NCBI RefSeq assembly: GCF_047553045.1
Contig: NZ_CP180208.1
Location: 434,001 to 498,000 of the forward strand
From: Sphingomonas_L flavalba_A
GTDB lineage: Bacteria; Pseudomonadota; Alphaproteobacteria; Sphingomonadales; Sphingomonadaceae
Direction of reading: 5' to 3'
Length of the DNA stretch: 64,000 nt
Position 1 is the stretch's first letter. Every line of letters starts with the position of its first letter. The notes under the pieces were generated by a model that saw only the letters and a program-made list of their open reading frames with translations, was not told the origin of the DNA and did not search any database. Both the position numbers and the translations under genes were made by a program. Positions 8,280-17,404 of the stretch are shown here, in pieces.

Positions 8280-9857
8280 TTATGGCTCTGCAACCACCGG
8301 AATTTCGAAAATCCAGCCGCGTTCGACGCCGCTCTCATCCCGCCAGTACGCAAAGTGCCGGTGTCCGGTGCCGCCGACTTTTCGGACGTCAAGCGCTTCG
8401 CCGGTGCCGGACCCCAGAAAGTCGCTGGTTACGATAATGCCGCCACTCGCTTTGCTGGTGGAAGCCCGGCGGCCAATGGCCGGAATGATCGTGTCGGTGA
8501 TTTGGGTCGCATCGACGCGCATCAGGCGCGCGTAGGGGGCGTCGATTATCAACCCCTGTACCCCGTCGCCATATGTCACCGCCGCAGGGTAAGCGGCTGT
8601 CTGCAACCTGGTCCCGACAGACCGCACGATCACGCGGACTACCTGCGCATTCCCGTCCAGAACGGCCGTGTAGGTGCTCCCCGACAGCGTTTCGGACACG
8701 TCAGGCGCGCTAGTATAGTCTGAACCTGGGAAGGTGACGATTGCGTGGCTGACCTTGCCATCCTTGCCGACCGATGCCCAGCCTCTCGCACCGCGACCGC
8801 CGCCGCCTCTGAATGTTAAGGGTATAAGGCTGCAGCTTTGTAAGCAGTCTAGGCCGTGAATGACGGTGTGTTGTGCGTTTTCGACATGGATGCGGGGGCC
8901 GCGTTGGCTAAAATAGGGCCTTTCCGGATCAGTGACATGCCCTAGCCCGCCGCCATAAATGGCGACATTCGAGGTTCTGGCTGCGCCCATCTCACCGATG
9001 ACAACGGGGTTGGCTACTTCTTCGGTGTAGGGATTGATGATGTTAAGGCTGCTGGCCTGACGCACGTAAAAGCCATATTGGCCGCCTTGGGCGACGCATC
9101 CAAGCAATGTATTGTCATGGCCTTGCGGTAAGTTGCCTGTTGGGTTGGCTTGGCCGTTCCCGTCTATGTAAAAACAATATTTGTGATCTCGACTGCCGCC
9201 GGTGTATAAATTCTGCATTACCATGCCATTAATGGTTGCTAATATTCGATGGCATGCATTTAGGATGTGTGATCCAGCTGTTGATATTCTTGATATGGAC
9301 GATCCATAGAGATTTGCGTAGGTTGCGCCGTTGTTCCACTTTCCTTTGATATTTATGTTAGAAACATCAATGTTAACGCCGCCATATGCTTTGACGTTGT
9401 TTACGGCGCAGTAGAACGCGTCTTGCCCTGATCCATCGATAGTGAAATTTGTAAATCTTAAATCGCCATGTTTTCCTACGCGATCATCAAGCATGACGGC
9501 TTTGCCGTTGCCATTGTAGAGAAGTTTTGTCCGGCCGGAGTTTCCGATCAGGGAAACGCCGCTCCTAAGGACAAGGGCCCTGTTTCCAAGATTATAGGTG
9601 CCGTCAGGGAAATATAGTGTGCCGCCGCCATTGGCGGACATCGTCTCGATCGCTGCTTGCAATGTTTCATGGTCACGCGGCGCACCGTTTCCGGAAAGGC
9701 CCAGTTCCGACACGGAAACGGCGGCGCCCGGAGCGCCGGACCAAGCCGCAGGAAGGCTGCCGCCATTTTTCGAAAGGGTCTGTGCTATGGCAGGCGCCGC
9801 TGTTGCTGAGGCCATCCCGCCGATTGCCCAGCGCCGGGTAATTGCGTTCTTGGTCAT
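8280..9857 (-). CDS. Tat-exported right-handed beta-helix (pectate-lyase-like) protein
   Basis: The 525-residue protein starts at an ATG with a good ribosome binding site (GGAGA about 8 bases upstream). Its N terminus carries a twin-arginine signal (TRRWAIGG then Ala-rich to AIAQ at about 26). Residues about 55-120 match the N-terminal cap of pectate-lyase superfamily 3 proteins, including DHETLQAAIETMSANGGGTL and the FPDGTYNLG motif. Beta-helix rungs follow. It is antiparallel to its neighbours and sits inside the polysaccharide locus, so cleaving or trimming the polymer is a reasonable inference. The middle of the gene (about 9240-9360) is only about 40 percent GC by direct count. A tailspike-like depolymerase is an alternative reading. 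Confidence 0.75.
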   Translation of the reverse strand: MTKNAITRRWAIGGMASATAAPAIAQTLSKNGGSLPAAWSGAPGAAVSVSELGLSGNGAPRDHETLQAAIETMSANGGGTLYFPDGTYNLGNRALVLRSGVSLIGNSGRTKLLYNGNGKAVMLDDRVGKHGDLRFTNFTIDGSGQDAFYCAVNNVKAYGGVNIDVSNINIKGKWNNGATYANLYGSSISRISTAGSHILNACHRILATINGMVMQNLYTGGSRDHKYCFYIDGNGQANPTGNLPQGHDNTLLGCVAQGGQYGFYVRQASSLNIINPYTEEVANPVVIGEMGAARTSNVAIYGGGLGHVTDPERPYFSQRGPRIHVENAQHTVIHGLDCLQSCSLIPLTFRGGGGRGARGWASVGKDGKVSHAIVTFPGSDYTSAPDVSETLSGSTYTAVLDGNAQVVRVIVRSVGTRLQTAAYPAAVTYGDGVQGLIIDAPYARLMRVDATQITDTIIPAIGRRASTSKASGGIIVTSDFLGSGTGEALDVRKVGGTGHRHFAYWRDESGVERGWIFEIPVVAEP

Positions 9858-10118
9858 TGAGATTTCTCCGGGCCGGGAAATGGCACGCCGCCCTTGATGC
9901 TGCGTCGATATCAGAATTGTAAGCATAGACGCGCTTTGTCTGAACCGCGAGGAGCTGGCTACCTGACCGTTCCGGAATCGCGTTGAGCCGAGACCGGCGC
10001 ACTTGATCCACCATCTGCTTCGATTTATGGGCTTTGCGGTCCAAGACGGATGCCGGATGCGGCTTCACCAGGACGGGCAGGTGCGGGGCGCTCCTGCTGC
10101 AAAACCAAGCGGATGCTA

Positions 10119-11156
10119 ATGTTCCAAGAGAAGATACTTCTGATAACCGGGGGCACCGGGTCCTTCGGATCGACGGTTTTGAAACGGCTTATCAACGAAC
10201 CGTTCCGGGAAATCCGCATCTTCAGCCGCGACGAGAAGAAGCAGGAGGATCAGCGCCTGTTCTATCGGGACAAGCGCCTGCGCTATTACCTCGGTGACGT
10301 ACGCGATTATCGTTCGATCGCCGGCGCGACCCAGGGGGTGGACTACATCTTCCACGCCGCCGCGCTGAAGCAGGTGCCGTCCTGCGAATTCCACCCGATG
10401 GAAGCGGTCAAGACCAATGTCATGGGCACCGACAACGTGCTGGAGGCGGCGCGGGCCAACCGTGTGTCGCGCGTCGTCTGCCTGTCGACCGACAAGGCGG
10501 TCTACCCGATCAACGCGATGGGTATTTCCAAGGCGTTGATGGAAAAGGTGATGATCGCGCAATCGCGGTTGGCGATCGGCAGCGCGACGGTGATCTGCGG
10601 GACGCGCTACGGCAATGTGCTGGCATCGCGCGGGTCTGTCATTCCCCTGTTCGTCGACCAGATCCGCCGCGGCAAGCCGCTGACCATCACCGACCCGGCG
10701 ATGACGCGGTTCGTTATGTCGCTGGGCGAGGCGGTCGACCTGGTGCTCCATGCGTTCGCCCACGGCCACAACGGCGATCTGTTCGTGCAGAAGGCGCCGG
10801 CGGCGACGGTGGAGACGCTGGCGCAGGCGGTGAAGGACGTCATGGGCGTTGCCGATCATCCGCTGAAGGTGATCGGTACACGACACGGCGAAAAACTGTA
10901 CGAGACCTTGCTTAGCCGCGAGGAGATGGCGGTGGCGGAGGACCAGGGCGCCTATTACCGTGTGCCGCCGGACAATCGCGACTTGAACTACGCGGCGTTC
11001 GTGGAAACCGGCAATGCAGAGGTTGCCGAGCATGCCGACTTCAATTCCCACAACACCCGCATCCTTGACCGCGCCGAGATGGCGGAAACGCTGCTGCGGC
11101 TCGATTATATCAAGCGCGTCCGCGAAAATCCGGCCGATACGCCAGAGGGCGACTGA
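10119..11156 (+). CDS. capE: UDP-GlcNAc 4,6-dehydratase/5-epimerase, first step to UDP-L-FucNAc
   Basis: CapE (also WbjB/FnlA) converts UDP-GlcNAc to a 4-keto-6-deoxy-L-hexose intermediate using bound NADP. The 345-residue length fits. It has GGTGSFG at about 11-17 and the CapE-specific active-site run PINAMGISKALMEK at about 128-141, where methionine replaces the usual SDR tyrosine before the conserved lysine. TRYGNVLASRGSVIPLF follows at about 165. I chose the ATG at 10119 because the family begins with Met-Phe-x-x-Lys-Ile-Leu; an ATG at 10113 is equally possible. capF begins immediately after the stop codon. The trio capE-capF-capG is intact and in biosynthetic order. Confidence 0.93.
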   Translation: MFQEKILLITGGTGSFGSTVLKRLINEPFREIRIFSRDEKKQEDQRLFYRDKRLRYYLGDVRDYRSIAGATQGVDYIFHAAALKQVPSCEFHPMEAVKTNVMGTDNVLEAARANRVSRVVCLSTDKAVYPINAMGISKALMEKVMIAQSRLAIGSATVICGTRYGNVLASRGSVIPLFVDQIRRGKPLTITDPAMTRFVMSLGEAVDLVLHAFAHGHNGDLFVQKAPAATVETLAQAVKDVMGVADHPLKVIGTRHGEKLYETLLSREEMAVAEDQGAYYRVPPDNRDLNYAAFVETGNAEVAEHADFNSHNTRILDRAEMAETLLRLDYIKRVRENPADTPEGD

Positions 11157-12275
11157 ATGAGTGGCCGCCGCACCATTGCGGTTACCGGCGCGGCGGGCTT
11201 CGTCGGGCAGAATCTGCTGCTTCGCCTGAAGGAAACGGGCCGGTTCGACGTAGTGCCGATCCTGCGCGACGCGACCAAGCAGGACTGGATGGAGCGGATC
11301 GGCGCTGCCGATGCGGTGGTCCATCTGGCCGGTGTCAACCGGCCGCAGGACCCGGCCGAATTCGCCACCGGCAACGGCGGCACCGCCGCTCTGCTGGCCG
11401 ATGCCGTCGAGGCGTCAGGCCTGCCGATCCCGATCCTCTACGCATCGTCTGCGAAGGCAGTTGAACCCGGCCCCTATGGCGAAAGCAAGAAGGCGGCGGA
11501 GGATGTCCTGCTCGGCGTGGCGGAACGCACCGGCGCGCCGGTCGCCGTCTATCGGCTGCCCAACATCTTCGGCAAATGGTGTCGCCCGAACTACAACAGC
11601 GCGGTTGCCACCTTCTGCCATAACATCGCCCGCGGCCTGCCGATCCGTATCGACAACCCGGCGGCGCCGCTGACGCTGGTCTACATCGACGATGTCGTAG
11701 ACGCCTTCATCGGCCAGCTCGACGCCGGCGATTTCGTCACCGGCTTTCACGCTGTGACTCCGGCCTATGACAGCACTGTCGGCGCGGTGGCGGAGATCGT
11801 CCAGCGGTTCCGCGACGACCGGGCCGACAATCTGATCCAGAATGTCGGCAGCGGCTTAGTCCGGGCGCTCTACGCCACTTATGTCTCCTACCTGCCGCCG
11901 GCGGAGTTCAGCTATCCGATCGCCAGCCACCGCGACCCGCGTGGCGCATTCTCGGAAATGTTGAAGACCAGGGATGCGGGACAATTCTCCTATTTCAACG
12001 CCCTGCCCGGGGTGACGCGCGGCGGCCATTATCACCACACCAAGACCGAGAAGTTCCTGATCGTCCACGGCGAGGCGCTGTTCCGCTTTCGCCACATGCT
12101 GAGCGGTGAAGTCCATGAGGTGCGTACCAGCGCGGAGGCGCCTGTCGTCGTCGAGACGGTCCCCGGATGGACCCATGACGTGACTAATGTCGGCGACGGC
12201 ATCATGGTTTCGCTGCTCTGGGCGAACGAGATATTCGACCGCCAGCGCCCTGATACGATTGCCGAGAAGGTTTGA
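11157..12275 (+). CDS. capF: Bifunctional UDP-sugar 3-epimerase/4-reductase of the L-FucNAc pathway
   Basis: CapF (WbjC/FnlB) takes the CapE product, epimerises C3 in a cupin domain and reduces C4 in an SDR domain to give UDP-N-acetyl-L-talosamine. The 372-residue protein shows both parts: a Rossmann motif GAAGFVGQ at 11-18 with YGESKKAAE at about 105-113 as the Tyr-x-x-x-Lys pair, and a cupin from about 250 with GGHYHHTKTEKFLIV and ETVPGWTHDVTNVGD. Length and domain order match the family. Its ATG directly follows the capE stop, and capG starts one base after its own stop, so all three genes are tightly coupled. Confidence 0.93.
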   Translation: MSGRRTIAVTGAAGFVGQNLLLRLKETGRFDVVPILRDATKQDWMERIGAADAVVHLAGVNRPQDPAEFATGNGGTAALLADAVEASGLPIPILYASSAKAVEPGPYGESKKAAEDVLLGVAERTGAPVAVYRLPNIFGKWCRPNYNSAVATFCHNIARGLPIRIDNPAAPLTLVYIDDVVDAFIGQLDAGDFVTGFHAVTPAYDSTVGAVAEIVQRFRDDRADNLIQNVGSGLVRALYATYVSYLPPAEFSYPIASHRDPRGAFSEMLKTRDAGQFSYFNALPGVTRGGHYHHTKTEKFLIVHGEALFRFRHMLSGEVHEVRTSAEAPVVVETVPGWTHDVTNVGDGIMVSLLWANEIFDRQRPDTIAEKV

Positions 12276-12276
12276 C

Positions 12277-13407
12277 ATGGCACGCATGAAGGTGATGACC
12301 GTCGTCGGCACGCGGCCGGAGATCATCCGCCTGTCGCGGGTGATGGCGCGGCTGGACGAGCACACCGACCATGTGATCGTCCACACCGGGCAGAATTACG
12401 ATTACGAGCTGAACCAGGTCTTTTTCGACGATCTCGGCCTGCGCAAACCGGACTATTTCCTCGACGCGGCCGGCGGTTCGGCGGTGGAGACGATCGGCAA
12501 GATCGTCATCGCGGTCGACAAGGTGCTGGCGGAGGTCCGGCCGGAGGCGATGCTGGTTCTCGGCGATACCAACAGTTGCCTCGCGGTAATCCCGGCGAAG
12601 CGGCGGCGGATTCCGATCTTCCATATGGAGGCGGGCAACCGCTGCTTCGACGACCGGGTACCGGAGGAAATCAACCGCCGCATCGTCGATCATACCGCCG
12701 ACATCAACCTGCCTTATTCGGACATCGCCCGCGCCTATCTGCTGGCGGAAGGGCTGCCGGCGGAACGGGTTATCAAGACCGGCAGCCCGATGTTCGAGAT
12801 ATTGAGCCATTACCGCGCCGGAATCGCCGCGTCGCCGGCGCTGGCCGAGGCCGGGGTGGCGCCGGGCCGCTATTTCCTGGTCAGCGCCCACCGCGAGGAG
12901 AATGTCGATTCCGAACGCAACCTGCGGGCGCTGCACGACACGCTGAACGCGATCGCCACGCAGTATGACGAACCGGTGCTGGTCAGCACCCACCCGCGCA
13001 CGCGCAAGCGGATCGAGCAGTACGGGCTGGAATTCCACGCCAATGTCCGGCTGATGAAGCCGTTCGGCTTCCTTGCCTACAACGCCCTCCAGATGCACGC
13101 CCGCGCGGTGCTCTCGGATAGCGGCACGATCAGCGAGGAAAGTTCGATCCTGAACTTCCCCGCCGTCAACATCCGGGAGGCGCATGAACGCCCGGAAGCG
13201 ATGGAAGAAGGGGCGGTGATGATGACCGGTCTCGGCCGGGACCGCGTCCTCCAGGCCCTGGCGATACTGGAGAGCCAGGGCCGTGGCGAGGATCGCACCC
13301 TGTGCCTAGTCGGCGACTATGCGATGCCGAATGTGTCGGACAAGGTGTTGCGCCTGATCCTCAGCTATACGGACTTTGTACAGCGGACGGTGTGGAAGCG
13401 GTATTAG
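12277..13407 (+). CDS. capG: UDP-L-talosamine/FucNAc 2-epimerase (UDP-L-FucNAc synthesis)
   Basis: CapG (WbjD/FnlC) is a non-hydrolysing 2-epimerase that completes UDP-N-acetyl-L-fucosamine. The 376-residue product has GTRPEIIRLSRVM at 11-23 and HTGQNYDYELNQVFFDDLGL at about 44-63. HMEAGNRCFDDRVPEEINRR at about 115 and SDSGTISEESSILNFPA at about 285 are the CapG versions of WecB motifs (GNRCFD in place of GLRSGD). The ATG at 12277 has GAGAAGG upstream and lies one base after the capF stop. It is a paralogue of the wecB product encoded at 1130-2260 but clearly of the CapG subgroup. Confidence 0.93.
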   Translation: MARMKVMTVVGTRPEIIRLSRVMARLDEHTDHVIVHTGQNYDYELNQVFFDDLGLRKPDYFLDAAGGSAVETIGKIVIAVDKVLAEVRPEAMLVLGDTNSCLAVIPAKRRRIPIFHMEAGNRCFDDRVPEEINRRIVDHTADINLPYSDIARAYLLAEGLPAERVIKTGSPMFEILSHYRAGIAASPALAEAGVAPGRYFLVSAHREENVDSERNLRALHDTLNAIATQYDEPVLVSTHPRTRKRIEQYGLEFHANVRLMKPFGFLAYNALQMHARAVLSDSGTISEESSILNFPAVNIREAHERPEAMEEGAVMMTGLGRDRVLQALAILESQGRGEDRTLCLVGDYAMPNVSDKVLRLILSYTDFVQRTVWKRY

Positions 13408-13410
13408 GAC

Positions 13411-14757
13411 GTGGCCGGTGCCCGCAAAATCGCGCGCCGCATTGTCACGCGCTGGACGGCTCCGTTAAGCGGGCTGATCAGCCCGGACACGCTCAAGCGC
13501 TTTCTGACGCTTTCCAGCTGGACGATGGTGTCCTTCGCCCTTTCGAAAGGGGCGATGATGATCGTCGTCATCTATCTGGCGCGAGTGCTGGGTGCGGAGG
13601 ATTACGGGCGCCTGACCCTGACGCAGGGGTTGGTGAATATCCTTGAGCTTTTTATCGTCCTGGGGGCCGGACCGTTTGTTTCGAAGCATGTGCCACAAAT
13701 GTTGCAGGAAGGCGCGCATCGGGCGATTGAAATCGTTAATCTGAGCGCAGCGATCATACTGGCGATGGGCGTTTCGCTATGCATCGTGGCGCCATTTGCG
13801 GTCGGTACTATAGCTACAGACGTCCTGAGCCTGCCGAAATTATCGCTCATACCGTGGTGGACGCTGGCGTGGGTTATCCTGCTGGCCTTTAACAATCTCA
13901 TGCTGGTTGTGCTGTTGTCGCTGGAGAGGGGCAAGGCGTTAGGGGCGGCGGCTTTGGTCGCTGCCGGGCTGTCATTATTGATCATTCCCTGGTTCGGTAC
14001 GCTGTGGGGCCTGCAGGGGGCGGTCGCCGGCTTTGTGGCGGTGGAAGCGATCCGGTTCGTCGCTGTCTTGTTGATCTATGCGCGCATTGTCAGGAATATG
14101 GGGGCGAGGGTGTTTGCTCTGCCGCGGCGTTCTGATCTACGCCTATTGCTCACGTTCGGTTTGCCGGCATTCCTCACCTCGGCGATCTATTCGCCGACGA
14201 TCTGGGCCGCTCAGCTCATCGTTAAAGCGTTCGCGCCAGATGGATTGGCTATCGTCGGAATCTATGGATTGATGAACAATATTCTGGGCGCATTACTGGT
14301 GATCAGCGGGCTGACCAATCAGGCCGCTATGCCCATATTCTCTTCGCTGGACTCGTCAGGAAATGAGAAAGAATTGAGACGTTCCTGCCGATTTCTCAGT
14401 ATGGCGCAAGTATTTGTTGCAACCGTGGTCAGTATTCCGCTCGCAATTTGTGTGCCGTTCATATTGTCATACGCTGGTCCGGCATTTGTACAGGCATGGC
14501 CGGCGTTTTTGATTATGCTGGTCGTTGGAATTATAACGGCAGGTCAGACATCGCTCGGGAATTACTTGCTGGTCATTAATCGGCCCTATTTCGTTCTTGG
14601 AGCAACCGTGCCGTGGAGTATGGTGGTTCTGGGCGCTGCCGCGTTGTTCTTTGCCCATGGGATATATGCTCTGGTCGGTGGGATGCTGGCTGGCGCTATA
14701 GTGAAGACAGGACTCTTTGTGTGGGGCTACGCCAAGCGATCACAGTGTCGGGCATGA
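13411..14757 (+). CDS. Oligosaccharide flippase (Wzx-like, MOP superfamily)
   Basis: The 448-residue polytopic protein has roughly twelve to fourteen hydrophobic segments and the polysaccharide-synthesis (RfbX) entry pattern: SSWTMVSFALSKGAMMIVVI followed by YLARVLGAEDYGRLTLTQGL at about 50-70. It should move lipid-linked repeat units from the cytoplasmic to the periplasmic face of the inner membrane. It starts at GTG with a GGA immediately upstream, three bases after the capG stop, so it belongs to the same operon. Substrate specificity cannot be read directly, but the context implies an L-FucNAc-containing unit. Confidence 0.9.
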   Translation: MAGARKIARRIVTRWTAPLSGLISPDTLKRFLTLSSWTMVSFALSKGAMMIVVIYLARVLGAEDYGRLTLTQGLVNILELFIVLGAGPFVSKHVPQMLQEGAHRAIEIVNLSAAIILAMGVSLCIVAPFAVGTIATDVLSLPKLSLIPWWTLAWVILLAFNNLMLVVLLSLERGKALGAAALVAAGLSLLIIPWFGTLWGLQGAVAGFVAVEAIRFVAVLLIYARIVRNMGARVFALPRRSDLRLLLTFGLPAFLTSAIYSPTIWAAQLIVKAFAPDGLAIVGIYGLMNNILGALLVISGLTNQAAMPIFSSLDSSGNEKELRRSCRFLSMAQVFVATVVSIPLAICVPFILSYAGPAFVQAWPAFLIMLVVGIITAGQTSLGNYLLVINRPYFVLGATVPWSMVVLGAAALFFAHGIYALVGGMLAGAIVKTGLFVWGYAKRSQCRA

Positions 14758-14871
14758 TCTGCTCATGACGCGAAAAGTCTGCCGAAAAAAAGCGACGGCC
14801 CGCGGCCGCGGAATCCGGGTTGAGCGGGGCCGGGTCGCTCCATACGTGCTGGGATTATGTGATGGAATCGT

Positions 14872-16263
14872 ATGACTAGTACGACGCATTCGCGCGGTGA
14901 GACCCGCAGCTTCCTGTCTGACCTGTCCTATGGTCTGCCGATAGTCGCGATTGCCATGCGGGGCGGAGCGGAGTCGACGGTCGCGGCATCGTATGGTTTT
15001 CTGGCTTTATTTGCTTTATTCGGCCGAAGTCAGGCGATTTACGCGCTGTTCCTTTCATGGTTGTTCACGATGGTGAGCGAAGGTGTGGCGCCAGAAGGCG
15101 GGGGCGGTGTCGGCCGCTATGTCGTTATTCTTGGTGTGGCGTTGTCCGCTGGCGCGCGAAGCTGGATATTTTCTTCAAGGGCTCGCCCATCATCCCTTCT
15201 TATTATGACCATATTGCTTGGCGTATTCATTGTAATTCACTCTATTGTTTACAGCTCGATGCCTGATGTCTCCATTTCCAAGGCGATATCCTGGATCGTA
15301 ACGATGATGGCGGTGATTTCGCTTTGGGTCGGCTGCTCTCCTGAGCAGCGCTCTAGGATAGCTGCAGTCATATTCGGCGGGTTGACGACAATCCTCGTTG
15401 TCAGCCTGCCGCTGATTGCGCTGCCGCTTGGTTATCTTGTGAATGGTACCGGCTTCCAGGGTGTGATCAATCACCCCCAGGTCATGGGCAGCACCGCGGC
15501 ATTGGTTGGAACCTGGGCTATCACCCGGATGTTGGGGGAGCGTAAGCCCGGTTGGGGCTTGTTGGCGATCACCGTCATGAGTCTCGCCATTACCCTATTG
15601 TCCGAAGCCCGAACTGCCGGGCTGGCGATGGTTCTGGGCGTGGGCTTTGCTCTGGCGACGTTGCCGGCGTTTTCTGGCAGGTCCATTGCCAGCCTGGCGC
15701 CGGGCTTATTCTCAGCACGCTTCTTCACGATTATCTGGTTGGGGGTTATCGGCGCGATCGCCGCGGCCGGTGCAGTGGCTGATCTCATCCGGAATTTTTT
15801 GTCGAAATCGGGCCGTGCGGGCGTGGATGGATTGCTGAGCGCCTATGATGTGTCTCGGGGTTTTCTGATCGACATGATGGTGATCAATATTCGGCATCAT
15901 CCGTTTACCGGTATCGGGTTTGGCACCCCGTCAGTGCCGGGAAACGTTTGGGGCATCGACCGTGATCCTATATTTGGAATACCCTTTGGTGCGCCGGTAG
16001 AAAAAGGTGTGGCGCCTCTTGCCGTGATGGAGGAGCTTGGCCTCTTCGGCGCGGCTCTGGTGCTCTGTTGGTTGTTCGTACTGTTGCGCGGGGCGAGCCG
16101 CGGTAGCCTGGCCGCTTTTGCACTATGTGTCGTGATCCTGACCCTCAATTTGGGGGAAAACACTTTGTTCTCACCGGGTGGGCAGGGCCTGCTGGCCCTT
16201 GTTCTTCTTGGTTGGGCTTATGCGGATGGAAATAATGACGCAGCGAACGGTCGTTCTGCCTGA
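14872..16263 (+). CDS. Second O-antigen ligase/polymerase-like membrane protein (Wzy candidate)
   Basis: The 463-residue membrane protein has about ten to twelve hydrophobic segments and the large periplasmic loop of the O-antigen ligase family (about 300-380, with HHPFTGIGFGTPSVPGNVWG). Lying between the flippase and two glycosyltransferases, it is the better candidate for the repeat-unit polymerase, leaving the 2378-3805 protein as a ligase or second polymerase. The 114-base gap upstream contains an imperfect GC-rich inverted repeat (AGCGAC...GTCGCT, about 14792-14839) without a T run. The next gene starts inside its last 29 bases. Confidence 0.85.
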   Translation: MTSTTHSRGETRSFLSDLSYGLPIVAIAMRGGAESTVAASYGFLALFALFGRSQAIYALFLSWLFTMVSEGVAPEGGGGVGRYVVILGVALSAGARSWIFSSRARPSSLLIMTILLGVFIVIHSIVYSSMPDVSISKAISWIVTMMAVISLWVGCSPEQRSRIAAVIFGGLTTILVVSLPLIALPLGYLVNGTGFQGVINHPQVMGSTAALVGTWAITRMLGERKPGWGLLAITVMSLAITLLSEARTAGLAMVLGVGFALATLPAFSGRSIASLAPGLFSARFFTIIWLGVIGAIAAAGAVADLIRNFLSKSGRAGVDGLLSAYDVSRGFLIDMMVINIRHHPFTGIGFGTPSVPGNVWGIDRDPIFGIPFGAPVEKGVAPLAVMEELGLFGAALVLCWLFVLLRGASRGSLAAFALCVVILTLNLGENTLFSPGGQGLLALVLLGWAYADGNNDAANGRSA

Positions 16264-17404
16264 AATCTGGTTCTGGCAGCGCATCTTGTCGCCGCACATG
16301 GCGGGGCTGGCGGTGGAGCTGGCGGCGCGGGGCCACAGCGTCACCTATGTCGCTGAACGTCCGATGTCGGATGATCGAGCGAAACAGGGCTGGCGGCCAG
16401 CAGATACTGGCGCGGCGCAACTACGGTTTGCACCGGATTCGGCGGCGATGGCGCGTTTGGTAGCCGAGGTCCCGGAAGGCGCGATTCATATTTGCCAGGG
16501 ATTCAGGGGGAATGGCTTGATCAGTGACGCGCGCGCCGCGCTGATAAAGCGCGGCGCCAAGCACTGGGTTATTATGGAAACCGTCGACAATAGCGGCTGG
16601 AGGGGCGTGCTGCGGCGGGCGGCTTATCGGCGATTGATCAGTCGGTCGCAGGGCCATCTGGCAGGCATACTGGCGACAGGTCATGCTACTCCCGCTTGGC
16701 TCGCGAAGTGTGGTGCGCCAAAGGAGCGAGTGTTTCCGTTCGCTTATTTTTTGCCTGGCAGCATGGCGCCGCGCTTGGCTTCACCGTCACTGCCCGAGGC
16801 CCCGTATCGTTTGCTGTATGTCGGCGCGCTAATCGAGAGGAAGCGATTGGATCTTCTGCTGGCAGCATTGGGGCGCTTGGAAGATGACGCTGTCGAGCTG
16901 GTGATTATTGGCACCGGGCCGTTGGAGAGTCGGTTGCGCGCCCAGGCCAGCGCAGTCGCCGGTGGGCGCGTGAAGTGGCTTGGCTTGCAGTCCATGGACG
17001 CCATCCCTGATCATATGGTCGATGCCGATTGCCTTGTGTTGCCAAGTCGGCACGACGGCTGGGGGGCGGTGGTCTCCGAGGCGCTGATTGCCGGCACGCC
17101 TGCTATCTGCAGCGATCGTTGCGGCGCGGCTGGCGTGGTCCGCGCCAGCGGAGTTGGGGCTGTTTTTACTGCGGGAGACGAGGATGCACTGGTCGCCGCG
17201 CTCAATCGCGTGATTGCAAAAGGGCGTATATCCCCCGAGGATCGGAGCAGTCTGGCAGGCTGGGCGCGGTGCTTGGGCGCCATGGCGGGGGCTGAGTACC
17301 TGGAGCGGATACTGGTTTTGTCCAGCGATGAGGAGGGGGCTGTGAAGCCACAAGCGCCCTGGGTCGTAGCTGCACCGACTGCGATAGCGGGCTATTCAGC
17401 ATGA
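16235..17404 (+). CDS. GT4-like glycosyltransferase
   Basis: The 389-residue cytoplasmic or membrane-associated enzyme has a GT-B fold layout. An N-terminal acceptor domain carries WFWQRILSPHMAGLAVELAA, and a C-terminal domain begins near residue 185 with LLYVGALIERKRLDLLL. The GT4 nucleotide-sugar site is at about 280-310 (DCLVLPSRHDGWGAVVSEAL), where the usual Glu-x7-Glu pair is only partly present: Asp-Gly-Trp-Gly replaces Glu-Pro-Phe-Gly before a conserved Ser-Glu-Ala. The ATG at 16235 was chosen because homology-like sequence starts at MTQRTVVLPE and GGATGGA lies just upstream. It overlaps the polymerase by 29 bases and the next glycosyltransferase by ATGA. Confidence 0.82.
   Translation: MTQRTVVLPEIWFWQRILSPHMAGLAVELAARGHSVTYVAERPMSDDRAKQGWRPADTGAAQLRFAPDSAAMARLVAEVPEGAIHICQGFRGNGLISDARAALIKRGAKHWVIMETVDNSGWRGVLRRAAYRRLISRSQGHLAGILATGHATPAWLAKCGAPKERVFPFAYFLPGSMAPRLASPSLPEAPYRLLYVGALIERKRLDLLLAALGRLEDDAVELVIIGTGPLESRLRAQASAVAGGRVKWLGLQSMDAIPDHMVDADCLVLPSRHDGWGAVVSEALIAGTPAICSDRCGAAGVVRASGVGAVFTAGDEDALVAALNRVIAKGRISPEDRSSLAGWARCLGAMAGAEYLERILVLSSDEEGAVKPQAPWVVAAPTAIAGYSA

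Noticed and set aside
8280..9857. Beta-helix protein as a prophage tailspike
   Set aside because: It has a Tat signal peptide and its own ribosome binding site, and no phage gene is nearby.
14758..14871. GC-rich inverted repeat between the flippase and polymerase genes as a terminator
   Set aside because: The pairing is imperfect, there is no T run, and the flanking genes are likely co-transcribed.
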